47,534 nt of DNA from CAZNHL01 sp964572965 (GCA_964572965.1 CAZNHL010000030.1:1-47534); one strand, 5' to 3'. Counted from the stretch's first letter, positions 1 through 8,515 are shown. The notes: generated by a model from the letters alone, not told the origin. Translations and numbers: made by a program.

Positions 1-1
1 G

Positions 2-1003
2 GGAACATCTGAAAGTGCTATTGAACAGGAGAACAGGCAGTCTCAACTGGTAGTGGAAATAGACCGGATCAAAGCTGCACGGTATGGTGTACGGGTAGAC
101 GACATCAATGCCATGCTCGAAACTGCTATTGGAGGCATGCCGGTGAGTTTGTTATATGAAAATGAACGACGCTTCGATATTGTATTCCGCTTTACAAAAC
201 AAAGCAGAAATACACCTGTTTCTATTGGTAAACTATTGGTTCATGCTGCTAACGGTGCACGCATTCCTCTTTCTCAGGTAGCTGATATCCGTCTTCAGGA
301 AGGCCAAACGATTATTTTCAGGGAAGAGGGGACAAGACAATTGACGGTTAAGACCAATATCAGAGGGCGTGACCAGCAAAGTTTTGCTCAGGAACTGGAT
401 GAAAAAATTCAAGCTCAAATCAAGTTTCCGGATAAATATCATTACCGGATGGGAGGCCAGTTTGAAAACTTACAACGTGCCAATGCACGATTAATGCTGG
501 TAGTACCTGTAGCGCTTTTGCTGATTTTCTGTATGCTTATGTTCATGTTTAATAACAAGATCAAATATGCGCTTATAGTAATGTGTAACATTCCTTTTGC
601 AGTAATCGGCGGCATTATAGCCCTGCACTTCAGAGGGATGAACTTCAGTATTTCGGCAGGTGTCGGCTTCATTTCCCTTTTTGGTGTTGCCGTTATGTCT
701 GGTGTATTGCTGATCGCCTACCTCAACAGTATCAGCAATAATCAAACTGATGTTGCAAAAACAGTAATCCAGGGTGCCAAGGTACAGTTACGCCCTACTT
801 TGCTTGTGATGATCATTGCTATTATTGGTCTGTTGCCTGCTGCTTTAAGTACAGGTATCGGCTCTGACGTTCAACGACCACTGGCTACCGTAATTGTAGG
901 CGGACTTTGCTCTGCACTGATCCTTTCATTGTTTACCATGCCTCTGATTTATTATGTAGTTGAAAAACGCAGAAGCTGGTTTGGGTTAAGAAAAAACCAG
1001 TAG
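2..1003 (+). CDS. Heavy-metal efflux RND transporter, C-terminal part (CusA/CzcA type, 5' truncated)
   Basis: The open frame runs in from the window edge (first whole codon at base 2), so the start lies outside. The visible 333 residues match the C-terminal half of inner-membrane RND pumps of the heavy-metal subfamily: the periplasmic docking/porter part (KAARYGVRVDDINAMLETAIGG, split here as KAARYGV and ETAIGG; then ERRFDIVFRF) followed by the last set of transmembrane helices (NIPFAVIGGI, GVGFISLFGVAVMSGV). Such pumps work with a membrane-fusion protein and an outer-membrane channel, so those partners are probably upstream of the window. Known for the family: proton-driven export of Cu/Ag or Co/Zn/Cd; the metal cannot be read from this half. 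A strong hairpin follows directly, so it is the last gene of its operon. Confidence 0.93.
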   Translation, partial: GTSESAIEQENRQSQLVVEIDRIKAARYGVRVDDINAMLETAIGGMPVSLLYENERRFDIVFRFTKQSRNTPVSIGKLLVHAANGARIPLSQVADIRLQEGQTIIFREEGTRQLTVKTNIRGRDQQSFAQELDEKIQAQIKFPDKYHYRMGGQFENLQRANARLMLVVPVALLLIFCMLMFMFNNKIKYALIVMCNIPFAVIGGIIALHFRGMNFSISAGVGFISLFGVAVMSGVLLIAYLNSISNNQTDVAKTVIQGAKVQLRPTLLVMIIAIIGLLPAALSTGIGSDVQRPLATVIVGGLCSALILSLFTMPLIYYVVEKRRSWFGLRKNQ

Positions 1004-1011
1004 CAAAATGT

Positions 1012-1058
1012 CACAAAAAGGGTCCTGCAAAAAATTTTTTGCAGGACCCTTTTTTGTG
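1012..1058 (+). terminator. Strong intrinsic terminator after the RND gene
   Basis: An almost perfect inverted repeat: CACAAAAAGGGTCCTGCA pairs with TGCAGGACCCTTTTTTGTG around an A6/T6 centre, with a T run inside the 3' arm. It is A/T symmetric so could work in both directions. It lies 8 bases after the RND stop codon. Confidence 0.9.
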
Positions 1059-1149
1059 TTACAACGTTATTATAGAATGTTTTAGCTATTGCAAACAAAT
1101 AGTACTAAATTCTGTCACCTTTTTTATTTACTATTTTCAATTTCAGACT

Positions 1150-2244
1150 ATGAACAAATCAGGTATAGATGCCAAAACCATAAAGCAGTCGATAGAGATT
1201 TCTATCCGTTTGATTCTCGTTTTTGCTTTGTGCTGGTATTGTTTCCAGATCATCATTCCATTTCTTTCCACTATCATCTGGGGACTGGTGATTGCCATTG
1301 CGCTGTCGCCGCTGTTTTCAAAATTGAAAGATAAAACAAACTGGCCCGACAGGCGCATTGCTTTCATTATCACCTTAGGGGCATTTTTATTCCTGGCTGT
1401 GCCTTTCTATTTTCTCATTACTTCACTTATACACGAATTTCAGCATATAGCACATACAATTCTGAATGATAAAATGTCTGTTTCACTACCACCGGCAGAG
1501 GTCATTGATATACCCCTTGTTGGAGATGTTGTATATGATAACTGGATGCTGGCATCACAACACATGGATACTTTTTATGCAAAATATGAAAGCCACCTTA
1601 AAGAAATAGGCCATAAAATGCTTGAAATGGTTTTAGGTCTGGGTTCCGGTCTGTTACATTTTGTGGCAGCACTTATTGTTGCTGGCATACTCATGGCTTA
1701 TGCAAAGGAATCCAAAGCTGTTTTCCATCAGTTCTTTATCAGAATAGCAGGAAAGCATGGTGAGGACTTTTCTGAAATAGCTGAAAGAACTGTACTGAGT
1801 GTGGCTAAAGGTGTATTGGGAATAGCCGTTATTCAGGCTTTGCTGGCCGGACTGAGTTTCTTTATTGCAGGAATCCCCGGAGCCGGCATCTGGACACTCT
1901 TATGCCTTTTCCTGGCAACTATACAAATCGGGATTATTCCGGTAATGATCCCAATAGTAATCTATGCTTTTTACAATGACGGACCACTGGTTGCAACACT
2001 GTTTGCTGTATGGACTGTAGCTATTATCATTATTGAAAACATGTTGAAACCGATCCTGCTTTCACATGGTGCTCCGGTTCCTACAGCCATTATTTTCATA
2101 GGTGTGCTCGGCGGTTTTATTGCCTTCGGTATTGTAGGCATGTTTGTTGGCTCCATCATTTTTGCTATCAGCTACAAATTATTTATGGTATGGCTGGAAG
2201 ACTCAACAGAAGAGGTTGAAAAGCACACAATCGGGTTTAAGTAA
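1150..2244 (+). CDS. AI-2E family transporter (PerM/YdiK type membrane permease)
   Basis: A 364-residue polytopic membrane protein with the layout of the AI-2E/UPF0118 family: two N-terminal helices (LILVFALCWYCFQIIIPF), a third helix, a soluble stretch, then a C-terminal block of helices with the family-type sequence GIWTLLCLFLATIQIGIIPV and ENMLKPILLSHG. Family members export small molecules or act as Na+/H+ antiporters; the substrate here is unknown. The frame stays open upstream to 1039, but that extension would start inside the terminator of the preceding gene, so the ATG at 1150 is chosen. It is monocistronic as far as can be seen. Confidence 0.88.
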   Translation: MNKSGIDAKTIKQSIEISIRLILVFALCWYCFQIIIPFLSTIIWGLVIAIALSPLFSKLKDKTNWPDRRIAFIITLGAFLFLAVPFYFLITSLIHEFQHIAHTILNDKMSVSLPPAEVIDIPLVGDVVYDNWMLASQHMDTFYAKYESHLKEIGHKMLEMVLGLGSGLLHFVAALIVAGILMAYAKESKAVFHQFFIRIAGKHGEDFSEIAERTVLSVAKGVLGIAVIQALLAGLSFFIAGIPGAGIWTLLCLFLATIQIGIIPVMIPIVIYAFYNDGPLVATLFAVWTVAIIIIENMLKPILLSHGAPVPTAIIFIGVLGGFIAFGIVGMFVGSIIFAISYKLFMVWLEDSTEEVEKHTIGFK

Positions 2245-2324
2245 ACCGAAGAATCATATTTCGTATAATTGCGAATTAATTTTATTGAGTATCCGTTTCA
2301 GCACACCTTACCTGATCCGCTTAA

Positions 2325-2450
2325 CCGCAGATTCTGAAGTTTGTTCGCTGATAGCGCAGATTTTTATTGATTTTAAATTTTCAGGGTTTTTCAGAATCGG
2401 AGTTTTAAATCCTAATCTGCGAAATTCTGCGTTATCAGGGGGAAAAACAT
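2325..2450. repeat. Dispersed intergenic repeat, ATCTGCGAAA type (copy 1)
   Basis: The spacer before the 163-codon secreted-protein gene carries CGCAGATT words at its left (2326 and about 2356) and AATCTGCGAAATTCTGCG at 2414-2431, so the ends are mutually complementary. The right end continues as AGGGGGAAAAACAT. The right part is closely matched at 4661-4700 in another spacer. It looks like a degenerate, noncoding, partly palindromic repeat; function unknown. Confidence 0.5.
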
Positions 2451-2493
2451 AAGAAGGTTCATAAAAGCGGATAGTCATTTTAATTTTCATGCT

Positions 2494-2985
2494 ATGAGAA
2501 AAATAATCTTTTTGCTATTGATAATAGCAACGGTAAATTCTGTTCATGCTCAGGAATCAATACCTTACTCCGAAGTACAGAGCGGCTGTATAAAAACCGG
2601 AAACTGGTGGGCCAAAATAATTCAATCCCAAAGCCAAGCCGACTCTCTTGCCGGTTCATTTTATGGGTTAAAATGCAATAGTTATGGCATAGAGAAAATT
2701 GACTACAGCAAGTATACAGTATTAGTTTATAAAGTAAATTTGTCAGGAATTTACGATTCTCTGATAACGCAACAATTTATTCTTAGTAAAGATAAAAAGG
2801 AGGCTATATTTTCTCTAGAAGTAATAGGAGCCTATATAGGTGAAAGATTTTACAAAGAGAAGGAGGTTGTCGTAAAGTTTCTGAAGCTGCCTTCCGATAC
2901 AAAATTTGTTTTTAAAAGAAAGTTTATCAATACAGTTCCTGTGAGCTCAGATCCACATAAAATTAAGATAGTTAATCCTTACTAA
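2494..2985 (+). CDS. Secreted protein of unknown function
   Basis: 163 residues. The N-terminus is a clear Sec signal peptide (MRKIIFLLLIIATVNSVHA, cleavage before QES), so the protein is exported. The mature part is about 145 residues, mostly predicted beta (YTVLVYKVNLSG, KEAIFSLEVIGAYIG, EVVVKFLKLP, KFVFKRKFI), with two cysteines near residues 32 and 61 that could form a disulfide. I do not recognise the family. There is no lipobox and no T9SS tail, so a periplasmic location is most likely. It stands alone between a plus-strand permease and a convergent gene pair. Confidence 0.75.
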   Translation: MRKIIFLLLIIATVNSVHAQESIPYSEVQSGCIKTGNWWAKIIQSQSQADSLAGSFYGLKCNSYGIEKIDYSKYTVLVYKVNLSGIYDSLITQQFILSKDKKEAIFSLEVIGAYIGERFYKEKEVVVKFLKLPSDTKFVFKRKFINTVPVSSDPHKIKIVNPY

Positions 2986-3021
2986 ATAGCTGCGGAAAAT
3001 CATTGCAAGTATCTGATTTCT

Positions 3022-3071
3022 AACAAACCCCGGTAGAGATGCATCATGCTACGTCTCTACTGGGGTTTGTT
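3022..3071. repeat. REP-like palindrome / bidirectional terminator between convergent genes
   Basis: Arm AACAAACCCCGGTAGAGATG (3022-3041) pairs with arm CGTCTCTACTGGGGTTTGTT (3052-3071), with two mismatches. The right arm overlaps the last codons and stop of tcdA, so the final residues N-K-P-Q are encoded by the palindrome. The core GTAGAGA...TCTCTAC resembles palindromes I know as abundant in Bacteroidota and cyanobacterial genomes. It lies between two converging genes and could terminate both. Confidence 0.65.
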
Positions 3072-3875
3072 TTGTATACGGGCAGGTTTTTTGCCAGCTT
3101 TGCGCACAAACTGTTCTTTGTCTTCCGGTTTGATCACTCTTAGCTTTACTTCTTTGCCAATTAGATCTCTGATGGCAATGGACGCGCAGGTTGCGCCAAA
3201 AATAGGAGGCAGGTAGGAAATAGTACCAATAACGGATTTTTTGTTTTTCATTCCTTCCTTTACAACCACCCTTTCCTCTTCTATTTCTTCAATAGAATAA
3301 ACCACTTTCAAACCCTGATAAATGCCCTTTTTCTTCAAACGCTTGCGCACATAATAAGCCAGCTTGCAATTGTATGATTCTGAAATATCACCGATGCGCA
3401 CTAATGAAGGATCTATTTTGCCACCGGCACCCATGGAGCTTACTATTCTGATATCTCTGCGGATAGCATGTGTGATCAATGCCAGTTTAGGCGCTACAGT
3501 ATCAATACAGTCGAGCACATAGTCAAAAGGCTTCGAAGCCAGCAAAGCATCAATTTCCTGCTCTTCCAGATAGGTGCTTATAATAGTCAGCTCAAGGTCC
3601 GGGTTGATGTCTCTCAACCTTCCGCCCACAGCTTCCGATTTAAGTTGTCCGTCAGTACTCACCAAAGCTCCCAGTTGCCGGTTACGGTTGCTGGCTTCTA
3701 CCACATCACCGTCTACAATGGTCATTTTGCCAACGCCAGAACGCGCAATCATTTCTGCCGCTGCTGCACCAACACCGCCGAGACCAACCACCAGCACATG
3801 TGCGTTGTTCAGTTTACTTAATCTTTCTTCTCCTAAAAGAAGCGCTGTTCTGCTATTCCACTGATTTGCCGACAT
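3057..3875 (-). CDS. tcdA: tRNA threonylcarbamoyladenosine dehydratase (ThiF/MoeB-like E1 family)
   Basis: 272 residues. The enzyme ATP-dependently cyclises t6A37 of tRNA to ct6A in the cytosol. Seen: the nucleotide-binding motif GLGGVG at residues 31-36 after strand HVLVV, the E1 signature DGDVVEASNRNRQLGA (residues 56-71), and the C-terminal region with SYLPPIFGATCAS typical of the TcdA/YgdL group. The length fits E. coli TcdA (about 268). A GTG lies one codon upstream of the chosen ATG. The start overlaps the 3' end of the TatD gene by 23 bases, so the two are probably translationally coupled. The last four codons lie in a palindrome. Confidence 0.88.
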   Translation of the reverse strand: MSANQWNSRTALLLGEERLSKLNNAHVLVVGLGGVGAAAAEMIARSGVGKMTIVDGDVVEASNRNRQLGALVSTDGQLKSEAVGGRLRDINPDLELTIISTYLEEQEIDALLASKPFDYVLDCIDTVAPKLALITHAIRRDIRIVSSMGAGGKIDPSLVRIGDISESYNCKLAYYVRKRLKKKGIYQGLKVVYSIEEIEEERVVVKEGMKNKKSVIGTISYLPPIFGATCASIAIRDLIGKEVKLRVIKPEDKEQFVRKAGKKPARIQNKPQ

Positions 3876-4530
3876 CACCGAATACTTTCTTAAAACTCTG
3901 ACTTATTTGCTTTATCAATTCCCCTTCCGGCACATTTCTAAGTTCCGCAGCTTTGTTGTACACTTCTCTGATGTGATAGTCAGAAGTGTCTGTTTCCAGG
4001 AAAATCCGTTCAAGGGGTAATTGCACAAAAATAGCAGGAAAGCCCGACTTTTCATTGAAGAGCCATTTACCGTAAGAAAAGTAAATGCCAGGATCCTGAA
4101 GAAAAGACGCATTCGTTTGTTCATTGCCTTTATAGCCATGTAATATCCAGCACTGCTTTGCTTTCAGCCTGCGGCGAACAGGCAACAGCATATCGTAAGC
4201 TTTTACACAGTGGATAATGAGCGGTATTTGTAGTGACTCAGATAATAGGATATGTTTTTCGAAAACAGGTAATTGTTCTTCTATCGGCATTTCAATTGCT
4301 CTGTCCAAACCGCATTCGCCAATGGCTATCACCTGCAGGTGTGATGCTACTTTTCCCAATGCTTCTGTAAAATCTCCTCCGTTCAAAGCAACATGCCAGG
4401 GATGGATACCAACGGAATAGAACACGTTTTCTTCAGGTTCAAAATTATCTTGCAGAAAATGGTTCACAAGCCTGACTTCCTGCCTGTCATCATTCTTTGA
4501 GTGTGTATGTAAATTGTAATAGAGTGTCAT
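3853..4530 (-). CDS. TatD family metal-dependent hydrolase (short form)
   Basis: 225 residues, somewhat shorter than typical TatD (about 260). Seen: metal-binding HxH near the start (H8, H10 in NLHTHS), the GECGLD motif, a central histidine in IIHCVKAYD, and the late aspartate in LETDTSDYHI; these are the family ligands in the expected order. TatD proteins are cytosolic metal-dependent nucleases acting in DNA repair and DNA degradation. The gene overlaps tcdA downstream. The SVE C-terminus is set by the overlap. The ATG at 4530 is the first start in frame. Confidence 0.82.
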   Translation of the reverse strand: MTLYYNLHTHSKNDDRQEVRLVNHFLQDNFEPEENVFYSVGIHPWHVALNGGDFTEALGKVASHLQVIAIGECGLDRAIEMPIEEQLPVFEKHILLSESLQIPLIIHCVKAYDMLLPVRRRLKAKQCWILHGYKGNEQTNASFLQDPGIYFSYGKWLFNEKSGFPAIFVQLPLERIFLETDTSDYHIREVYNKAAELRNVPEGELIKQISQSFKKVFGDVGKSVE

Positions 4531-4597
4531 TGGTGCTGTGAAATTTCAGAATATGAAGATAAAGACAAAATGACTATTCACTTTGATATTGCTCCCG

Positions 4598-4700
4598 CCG
4601 ATTACTCAGATTTTAAAAATAACCTTATTCATCTCCTGTTAATTTTGAAAAAAAGGATAGCGATCTGCGAAACTTTGCGAGATCTGGAGGAGAAAAACAT
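4598..4700. repeat. Dispersed intergenic repeat, ATCTGCGAAA type (copy 2)
   Basis: The spacer between the TatD gene and fumC holds GATCTGCGAAACTTTGCGAG followed by ATCTGGAGGAGAAAAACAT (4662-4700). It aligns with AATCTGCGAAATTCTGCG...GGGGGAAAAACAT at 2414-2450. A CAGATTTT word lies at 4608. The two spacers therefore share a diverged copy of one element. Confidence 0.5.
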
Positions 4701-4778
4701 CACCCTGAATTAGACTTTTTTCTTTTTCACATTTTTATGTTTTTTGATTAAGTTGCTTAAACTAAACCTTTGTTTTTC

Positions 4779-6179
4779 ATGAGCTTCAGAATAGAAAAAG
4801 ATACGATGGGCCAGGTGAACGTACCTTCCGACAAATATTGGGGTGCGCAGACAGAAAGGTCACGCAACAATTTCAAAATTGGCCCGGAGGCGAGTATGCC
4901 CCTGGAAATTATATACGCTTTTGCCTATCTGAAAAAGGCCGCTGCACATGCCAATTGTGAACTGGGTGTATTAGCTGCTGAAAAGAGAGATCTGATCTCT
5001 GATGTTTGTGAGGAAATTCTTGCCCATAAGCTGGATGGTGAATTTCCTCTGGTAATCTGGCAAACAGGTTCGGGCACACAGTCTAACATGAATGTAAACG
5101 AGGTAATTGCCAATCGTGCGCATGTGTTAAAAGGTGGCTCACTGGCCGATGATAAAAAGGTGCTTCACCCGAATGATGATGTAAACAAATCACAGTCTTC
5201 CAACGATACTTTCCCTACGGCCATGCACATTGCTACTTACAAACAGGTAGCAGAAGTGACCATTCCGGGCATGCAGCAACTACGCGATGCTCTGCACAAA
5301 AAGGCTGTAGCCTACAAAGATATAGTCAAAGTTGGCCGTACTCATTTTATGGATGCCACACCTTTAACGTTGGGCCAGGAATTTTCGGGCTATGTACAGC
5401 AGATTGACAACAGCATAAGAGCATTAAAAAACGCACTTGAAGCAGTAAAGGAACTGGCCCTTGGCGGTACCGCTGTTGGTACAGGCCTGAACTCGCCTGC
5501 AGGTTATGATGTGTTAGTGGCAAAAAAAATTGCTGAATTTACCGGTTTGCCATTTATTACTGCTCCCAATAAATTTGAATCTCTGGCGGCACATGACGCC
5601 ATGGTGGAAATGTCGGGCGCTTTGAAACGTTCAGCAGTTGCGTTAAACAAAATTGCCAATGACATCAGAATGCTGAGTTCCGGCCCTCGTTCCGGTATCG
5701 GTGAAATCATTATCCCTGACAATGAACCGGGTTCTTCTATTATGCCGGGCAAGGTAAACCCGACACAGCCCGAAGCATTAACCATGGTTTGCGCACAGGT
5801 AATCGGCAACGATGTGGCTGTTTCTTTTGGCGGTGCTCAGGGGCATTTTGAGCTGAATGTATTTAAGCCTGTCATTGCTGTCAACGTGTTGCAGTCTGCA
5901 AGATTAATCGGAGATGCCTGTGTGTCTTTCACAGTCAATTGTGCAGAAGGAATTGAACCAAATTATGCAGACATTAAGAAGCATCTTGAGAACTCATTAA
6001 TGCTGGTTACAGCACTTAATCCGCATATTGGTTATGACAATGCAGCAAAAATTGCCAAGACTGCTCATAAGGAAAACAAGACTTTAAGACAAGCTGCCAT
6101 TGATTTAGGTTTGCTGACAAATGAGCAATTTGATCAGTGGGTGAAACCTGAAGAGATGATTGGGAGTATTAGGAAATAA
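4779..6179 (+). CDS. fumC: Fumarate hydratase, class II
   Basis: 466 residues; converts fumarate to L-malate in the TCA cycle, cytosolic homotetramer. Seen: substrate-site words SGTQSNMNVNEV (about 98-109), SSNDTFPTAMH (about 140-150), GRTHFMDATPLTLGQE with the catalytic histidine (about 189), and the superfamily signature GSSIMPGKVNP at about 318-328. The frame is open three codons further up to a TTG, but the ATG at 4779 gives the normal N-terminus SFRIEKDTMG. It is monocistronic, ended by a hairpin at 6193. Confidence 0.97.
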   Translation: MSFRIEKDTMGQVNVPSDKYWGAQTERSRNNFKIGPEASMPLEIIYAFAYLKKAAAHANCELGVLAAEKRDLISDVCEEILAHKLDGEFPLVIWQTGSGTQSNMNVNEVIANRAHVLKGGSLADDKKVLHPNDDVNKSQSSNDTFPTAMHIATYKQVAEVTIPGMQQLRDALHKKAVAYKDIVKVGRTHFMDATPLTLGQEFSGYVQQIDNSIRALKNALEAVKELALGGTAVGTGLNSPAGYDVLVAKKIAEFTGLPFITAPNKFESLAAHDAMVEMSGALKRSAVALNKIANDIRMLSSGPRSGIGEIIIPDNEPGSSIMPGKVNPTQPEALTMVCAQVIGNDVAVSFGGAQGHFELNVFKPVIAVNVLQSARLIGDACVSFTVNCAEGIEPNYADIKKHLENSLMLVTALNPHIGYDNAAKIAKTAHKENKTLRQAAIDLGLLTNEQFDQWVKPEEMIGSIRK

Positions 6180-6192
6180 TATATCTTTACAA

Positions 6193-6230
6193 TCAGGTAG
6201 GCATCGTCATGCCTACCTGATACTTATTTT
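6193..6230 (+). terminator. Intrinsic terminator after fumC
   Basis: Perfect 12-bp stem TCAGGTAGGCAT / ATGCCTACCTGA with a CGTC loop (6193-6220), followed by TACTTATTTT. Confidence 0.85.
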
Positions 6231-6242
6231 AAATTTTTTATC

Positions 6243-6830
6243 ATGAGAAAAATTGTTTGCCTGTTTTATATTGCTGCCTCACTGGCAGCATTTTCTGTCT
6301 CGGCTCAGGATCAAAAAGCCGCGATCAAGGAATGGGAAAAAACTAAAAAGGCAATGGATCCGCTTGAACTAAAGAGGATTGTTGAAGAAAATGCAGCTCA
6401 GAAAACAGAGGTTGCAAACCTGAATACTCAGCTTCAGGAAGCACAGGCAAAATTAAAAGCCAAAGAAGCTGAGCTTGCAACGGTAAAAGCCAATACCATT
6501 GCTGTTCCCAAAGAAAGTAATGAAACTGATGCATCACCTAACGCTCATAAATACCAGTCAGAAGCAGGAGGCCTGATTTATAAAGTTCAGATCGGCGCTT
6601 TCAGAAATAAAGATTTGACGAAATATTTTGAGAATAATTCCAACTTCAGCGGTGATGTTGATAAGGATGGTACAAAAAAATATACCCTTGGCTATTTCAG
6701 CAACTATTGGGAAGCTGACCACTTTAAAAAGTACCTGCGCGAAATGGGCGTAAAAGATGCATGGATCGTAGCTTATAAAGGTTCGCAGCGAATCGAAATA
6801 AAAGATGCCCTTGAAGGATCAATCAGATAA
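6243..6830 (+). CDS. Secreted coiled-coil protein with SPOR-like C-terminal domain
   Basis: 195 residues. Residues 1-21 are a signal peptide (MRKIVCLFYIAASLAAFSVSA, then QDQ). Residues about 25-85 are rich in E, K, A and L with heptad spacing (KRIVEENAAQKTEV, LNTQLQEAQAKLKAKEAEL), so probably a coiled coil. Residues about 108-185 (YKVQIGAFRNKDL, YTLGYFSNYWEADHFKKYL, AWIVAYKGSQRIE) look like a SPOR-type alpha/beta fold that binds denuded glycan strands of peptidoglycan. I infer a periplasmic cell-wall role. It is a single-gene unit between two strong hairpins. Confidence 0.8.
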   Translation: MRKIVCLFYIAASLAAFSVSAQDQKAAIKEWEKTKKAMDPLELKRIVEENAAQKTEVANLNTQLQEAQAKLKAKEAELATVKANTIAVPKESNETDASPNAHKYQSEAGGLIYKVQIGAFRNKDLTKYFENNSNFSGDVDKDGTKKYTLGYFSNYWEADHFKKYLREMGVKDAWIVAYKGSQRIEIKDALEGSIR

Positions 6831-6834
6831 TTTA

Positions 6835-6874
6835 AATAAGAGCAGGAATGTTAAATAACATTCCTGCTCTTATT
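6835..6874 (+). terminator. Intrinsic terminator after the SPOR-like gene
   Basis: Perfect 18-bp stem AATAAGAGCAGGAATGTT / AACATTCCTGCTCTTATT with an AAAT loop. Confidence 0.9.
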
Positions 6875-7150
6875 ATCCGGCAATTTCTAATATCAACCAC
6901 CTTTCATTAACAGCAAGTTCCCCTTTTAAGGGTGATGGTTTTTAGATTCAAATCCGTCAACTTTAAAAATCTTACCATATCAGGCAAATCTCACCGCCTC
7001 ACGCTTCAATTTATATCAATACACTTAGTATTCTCAATTATTTTGAGCACTTTTGTAGCTTCACCAAAAATGTATTAACCTTTTAAGATTTAGCGGAAAA
7101 AGGCTTATAAAGAGCAAATTTCTAAAAGTCATATACAGCACAATCTCTCA
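6875..7150. other. Noncoding spacer before lspA
   Basis: With the terminator this makes about 320 bases without a gene. I see no ORF with coding character. It must hold the lspA-tyrA promoter, but no full TTTG-N19-TAnnTTTG match is visible; the closest word is TTATTTTG near 7037. A short C4/G3 complement (CCCCTTTTAAGGG near 6921) is too weak to call. Confidence 0.5.
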
Positions 7151-7765
7151 ATGAAATACTGGAAATATTACTTGTTTGCGTTAGCGCTTATTATTCTTGA
7201 TCAGGTTGTCAAAATGCTAGTTCATTTTAACATGCAAATCGGGCTGACGGGGGAAATCAAAATTTTTGGAGACTGGTTTAAGCTACACTATACACTTAAC
7301 CCGGGCATGGCTTTTGGCATGCAACTGGGTTCTGCTTATGGCAAACTAATGCTAACTACGTTCAGGCTGGGCGCAATGGGTGCAATTGCTTATTACCTGT
7401 ATACCCTTATCAAAAAAAATGCACCCGTTGGATTATTATGGTGCCTTGCTGCCATTCTTGCAGGAGCAATCGGTAATCTGGTAGACAGTATTTTCTACGG
7501 AGTTTTATTGAATAACGCACCTTATGACGCGCCAAGCCCATGGCTACACGGTCAGGTAATTGATATGTTCTACCTGGATATATGGGAAGGTATTGTACCT
7601 CAGTGGATACCGGTTTTAGGTGGCCAATATTATTCTTTATGGCCAATATTCAACATCGCTGATTCCTGTATCTTTTTAGGAGTTACATTTATATTAATTT
7701 ATCAAAAGCGTTTCTTTGCTGAAGAAAATTCGGAAGTAGAGACAAAAGAAGAAGCGCATTCTTAA
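7151..7765 (+). CDS. lspA: Lipoprotein signal peptidase (signal peptidase II)
   Basis: 204 residues; inner-membrane aspartyl protease that cleaves prolipoproteins after lipidation. Seen: LDQ at about 16-18, the conserved loop NPGMAFGM (50-57), first catalytic aspartate in GNLVDS (D112), and second in FNIADS (D171), with four hydrophobic helices around them. It is longer than E. coli LspA (164) because of an extra segment between the two catalytic motifs (about 118-163, NNAPYDAPSPWLHG...) plus an acidic C-tail; such an insertion is common in Bacteroidota as far as I know. It is followed after 18 bases by tyrA, so the two are probably cotranscribed. Confidence 0.95.
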   Translation: MKYWKYYLFALALIILDQVVKMLVHFNMQIGLTGEIKIFGDWFKLHYTLNPGMAFGMQLGSAYGKLMLTTFRLGAMGAIAYYLYTLIKKNAPVGLLWCLAAILAGAIGNLVDSIFYGVLLNNAPYDAPSPWLHGQVIDMFYLDIWEGIVPQWIPVLGGQYYSLWPIFNIADSCIFLGVTFILIYQKRFFAEENSEVETKEEAHS

Positions 7766-7783
7766 TTATTCGTTTTTAAGCTC

Positions 7784-8515
7784 ATGGTATTGGATGAATT
7801 AGGCTTTGTTGGATTTGGTAATTTCGGCCAGTTCATAGTGCCTCACCTTAAACCGTATTTCAATGTCACGGTTTACGACCATAAAGATGTAAGTGGAGCA
7901 GCAACACGTTTAGGCGTAAAAGTTGGTACACTTGAAGAAGTAATTTCTAAACCTAAAGTATTACTTGGGGTTCCTGTGCAATACCTTGAAGAGGTGTTAA
8001 AAGAAGTAGGGCCTAAAATCAAACCAGGTACACTTGTACTCGACGTATCATCTGTAAAAGTAAAACCAATCAACCTGATGTTGAAGTACCTGAACGATGA
8101 AGTACAAATCGTTGGTACACACCCGTTATTTGGGCCTCAATCCGGTAAAAATGGAATCAAAGGGCTCAATTTTGTAATTTGTCCTGTAAGATATAATAAA
8201 ACAGACAAGCTTATCGACCTTTTCGGTAATAAGCTGGAACTGAATGTGATGATACGCACACCTGAAGAACATGACCGTCAGATGGCCTATGTTCAGGGAA
8301 TTACACATTTTGTAGGGCGTGCACTCAACCATATGGACATTCCTGACGTTGAACAAAAAACACCGGCTTATCAGTTTTTATTAGATATTAAGCGCAACCT
8401 TGGCGGCGACTCCTGGGACTTATTCTTAACTATAGAAAATGAAAATCCTTTTGCAAGACCAGTAAGAGAACATCTGATGGAAGAATTGCAGAAACTGGAC
8501 GATCAGCTTCAATAG
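7784..8515 (+). CDS. tyrA: Prephenate dehydrogenase-like protein
   Basis: 243 residues. The N-terminus is an NAD(P)-binding Rossmann fold (GFVGFGNFGQF at 7-17, VTVYDHKD at about 29-36). Family words follow: LDVSSVK, GTHPLFGPQSG and VICPVR, the substrate-binding set of TyrA prephenate/arogenate dehydrogenases of tyrosine biosynthesis. The usual C-terminal helical dimerisation part is present but short (HFVGRALNHM, LLDIKRNLGGDSWDLFLTIENENP), so the protein is smaller than typical monofunctional TyrA (about 280-370). Whether it prefers prephenate or arogenate cannot be read. It sits 18 bases after lspA. Confidence 0.85.
   Translation: MVLDELGFVGFGNFGQFIVPHLKPYFNVTVYDHKDVSGAATRLGVKVGTLEEVISKPKVLLGVPVQYLEEVLKEVGPKIKPGTLVLDVSSVKVKPINLMLKYLNDEVQIVGTHPLFGPQSGKNGIKGLNFVICPVRYNKTDKLIDLFGNKLELNVMIRTPEEHDRQMAYVQGITHFVGRALNHMDIPDVEQKTPAYQFLLDIKRNLGGDSWDLFLTIENENPFARPVREHLMEELQKLDDQLQ

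Noticed and set aside
1039..1149. 37-codon N-terminal extension of the AI-2E family permease.
   Set aside because: It would start inside the preceding terminator; the extra sequence does not look like the family's N-terminus.
2144..2452. 102-codon frame across the end of the AI-2E gene and the spacer.
   Set aside because: Half overlaps the permease in another frame and the rest is the noncoding repeat.
4740..4778. TAAACCTTTG just before fumC as its -7 element.
   Set aside because: Spacing inside the motif is two bases too long and it would leave almost no leader.
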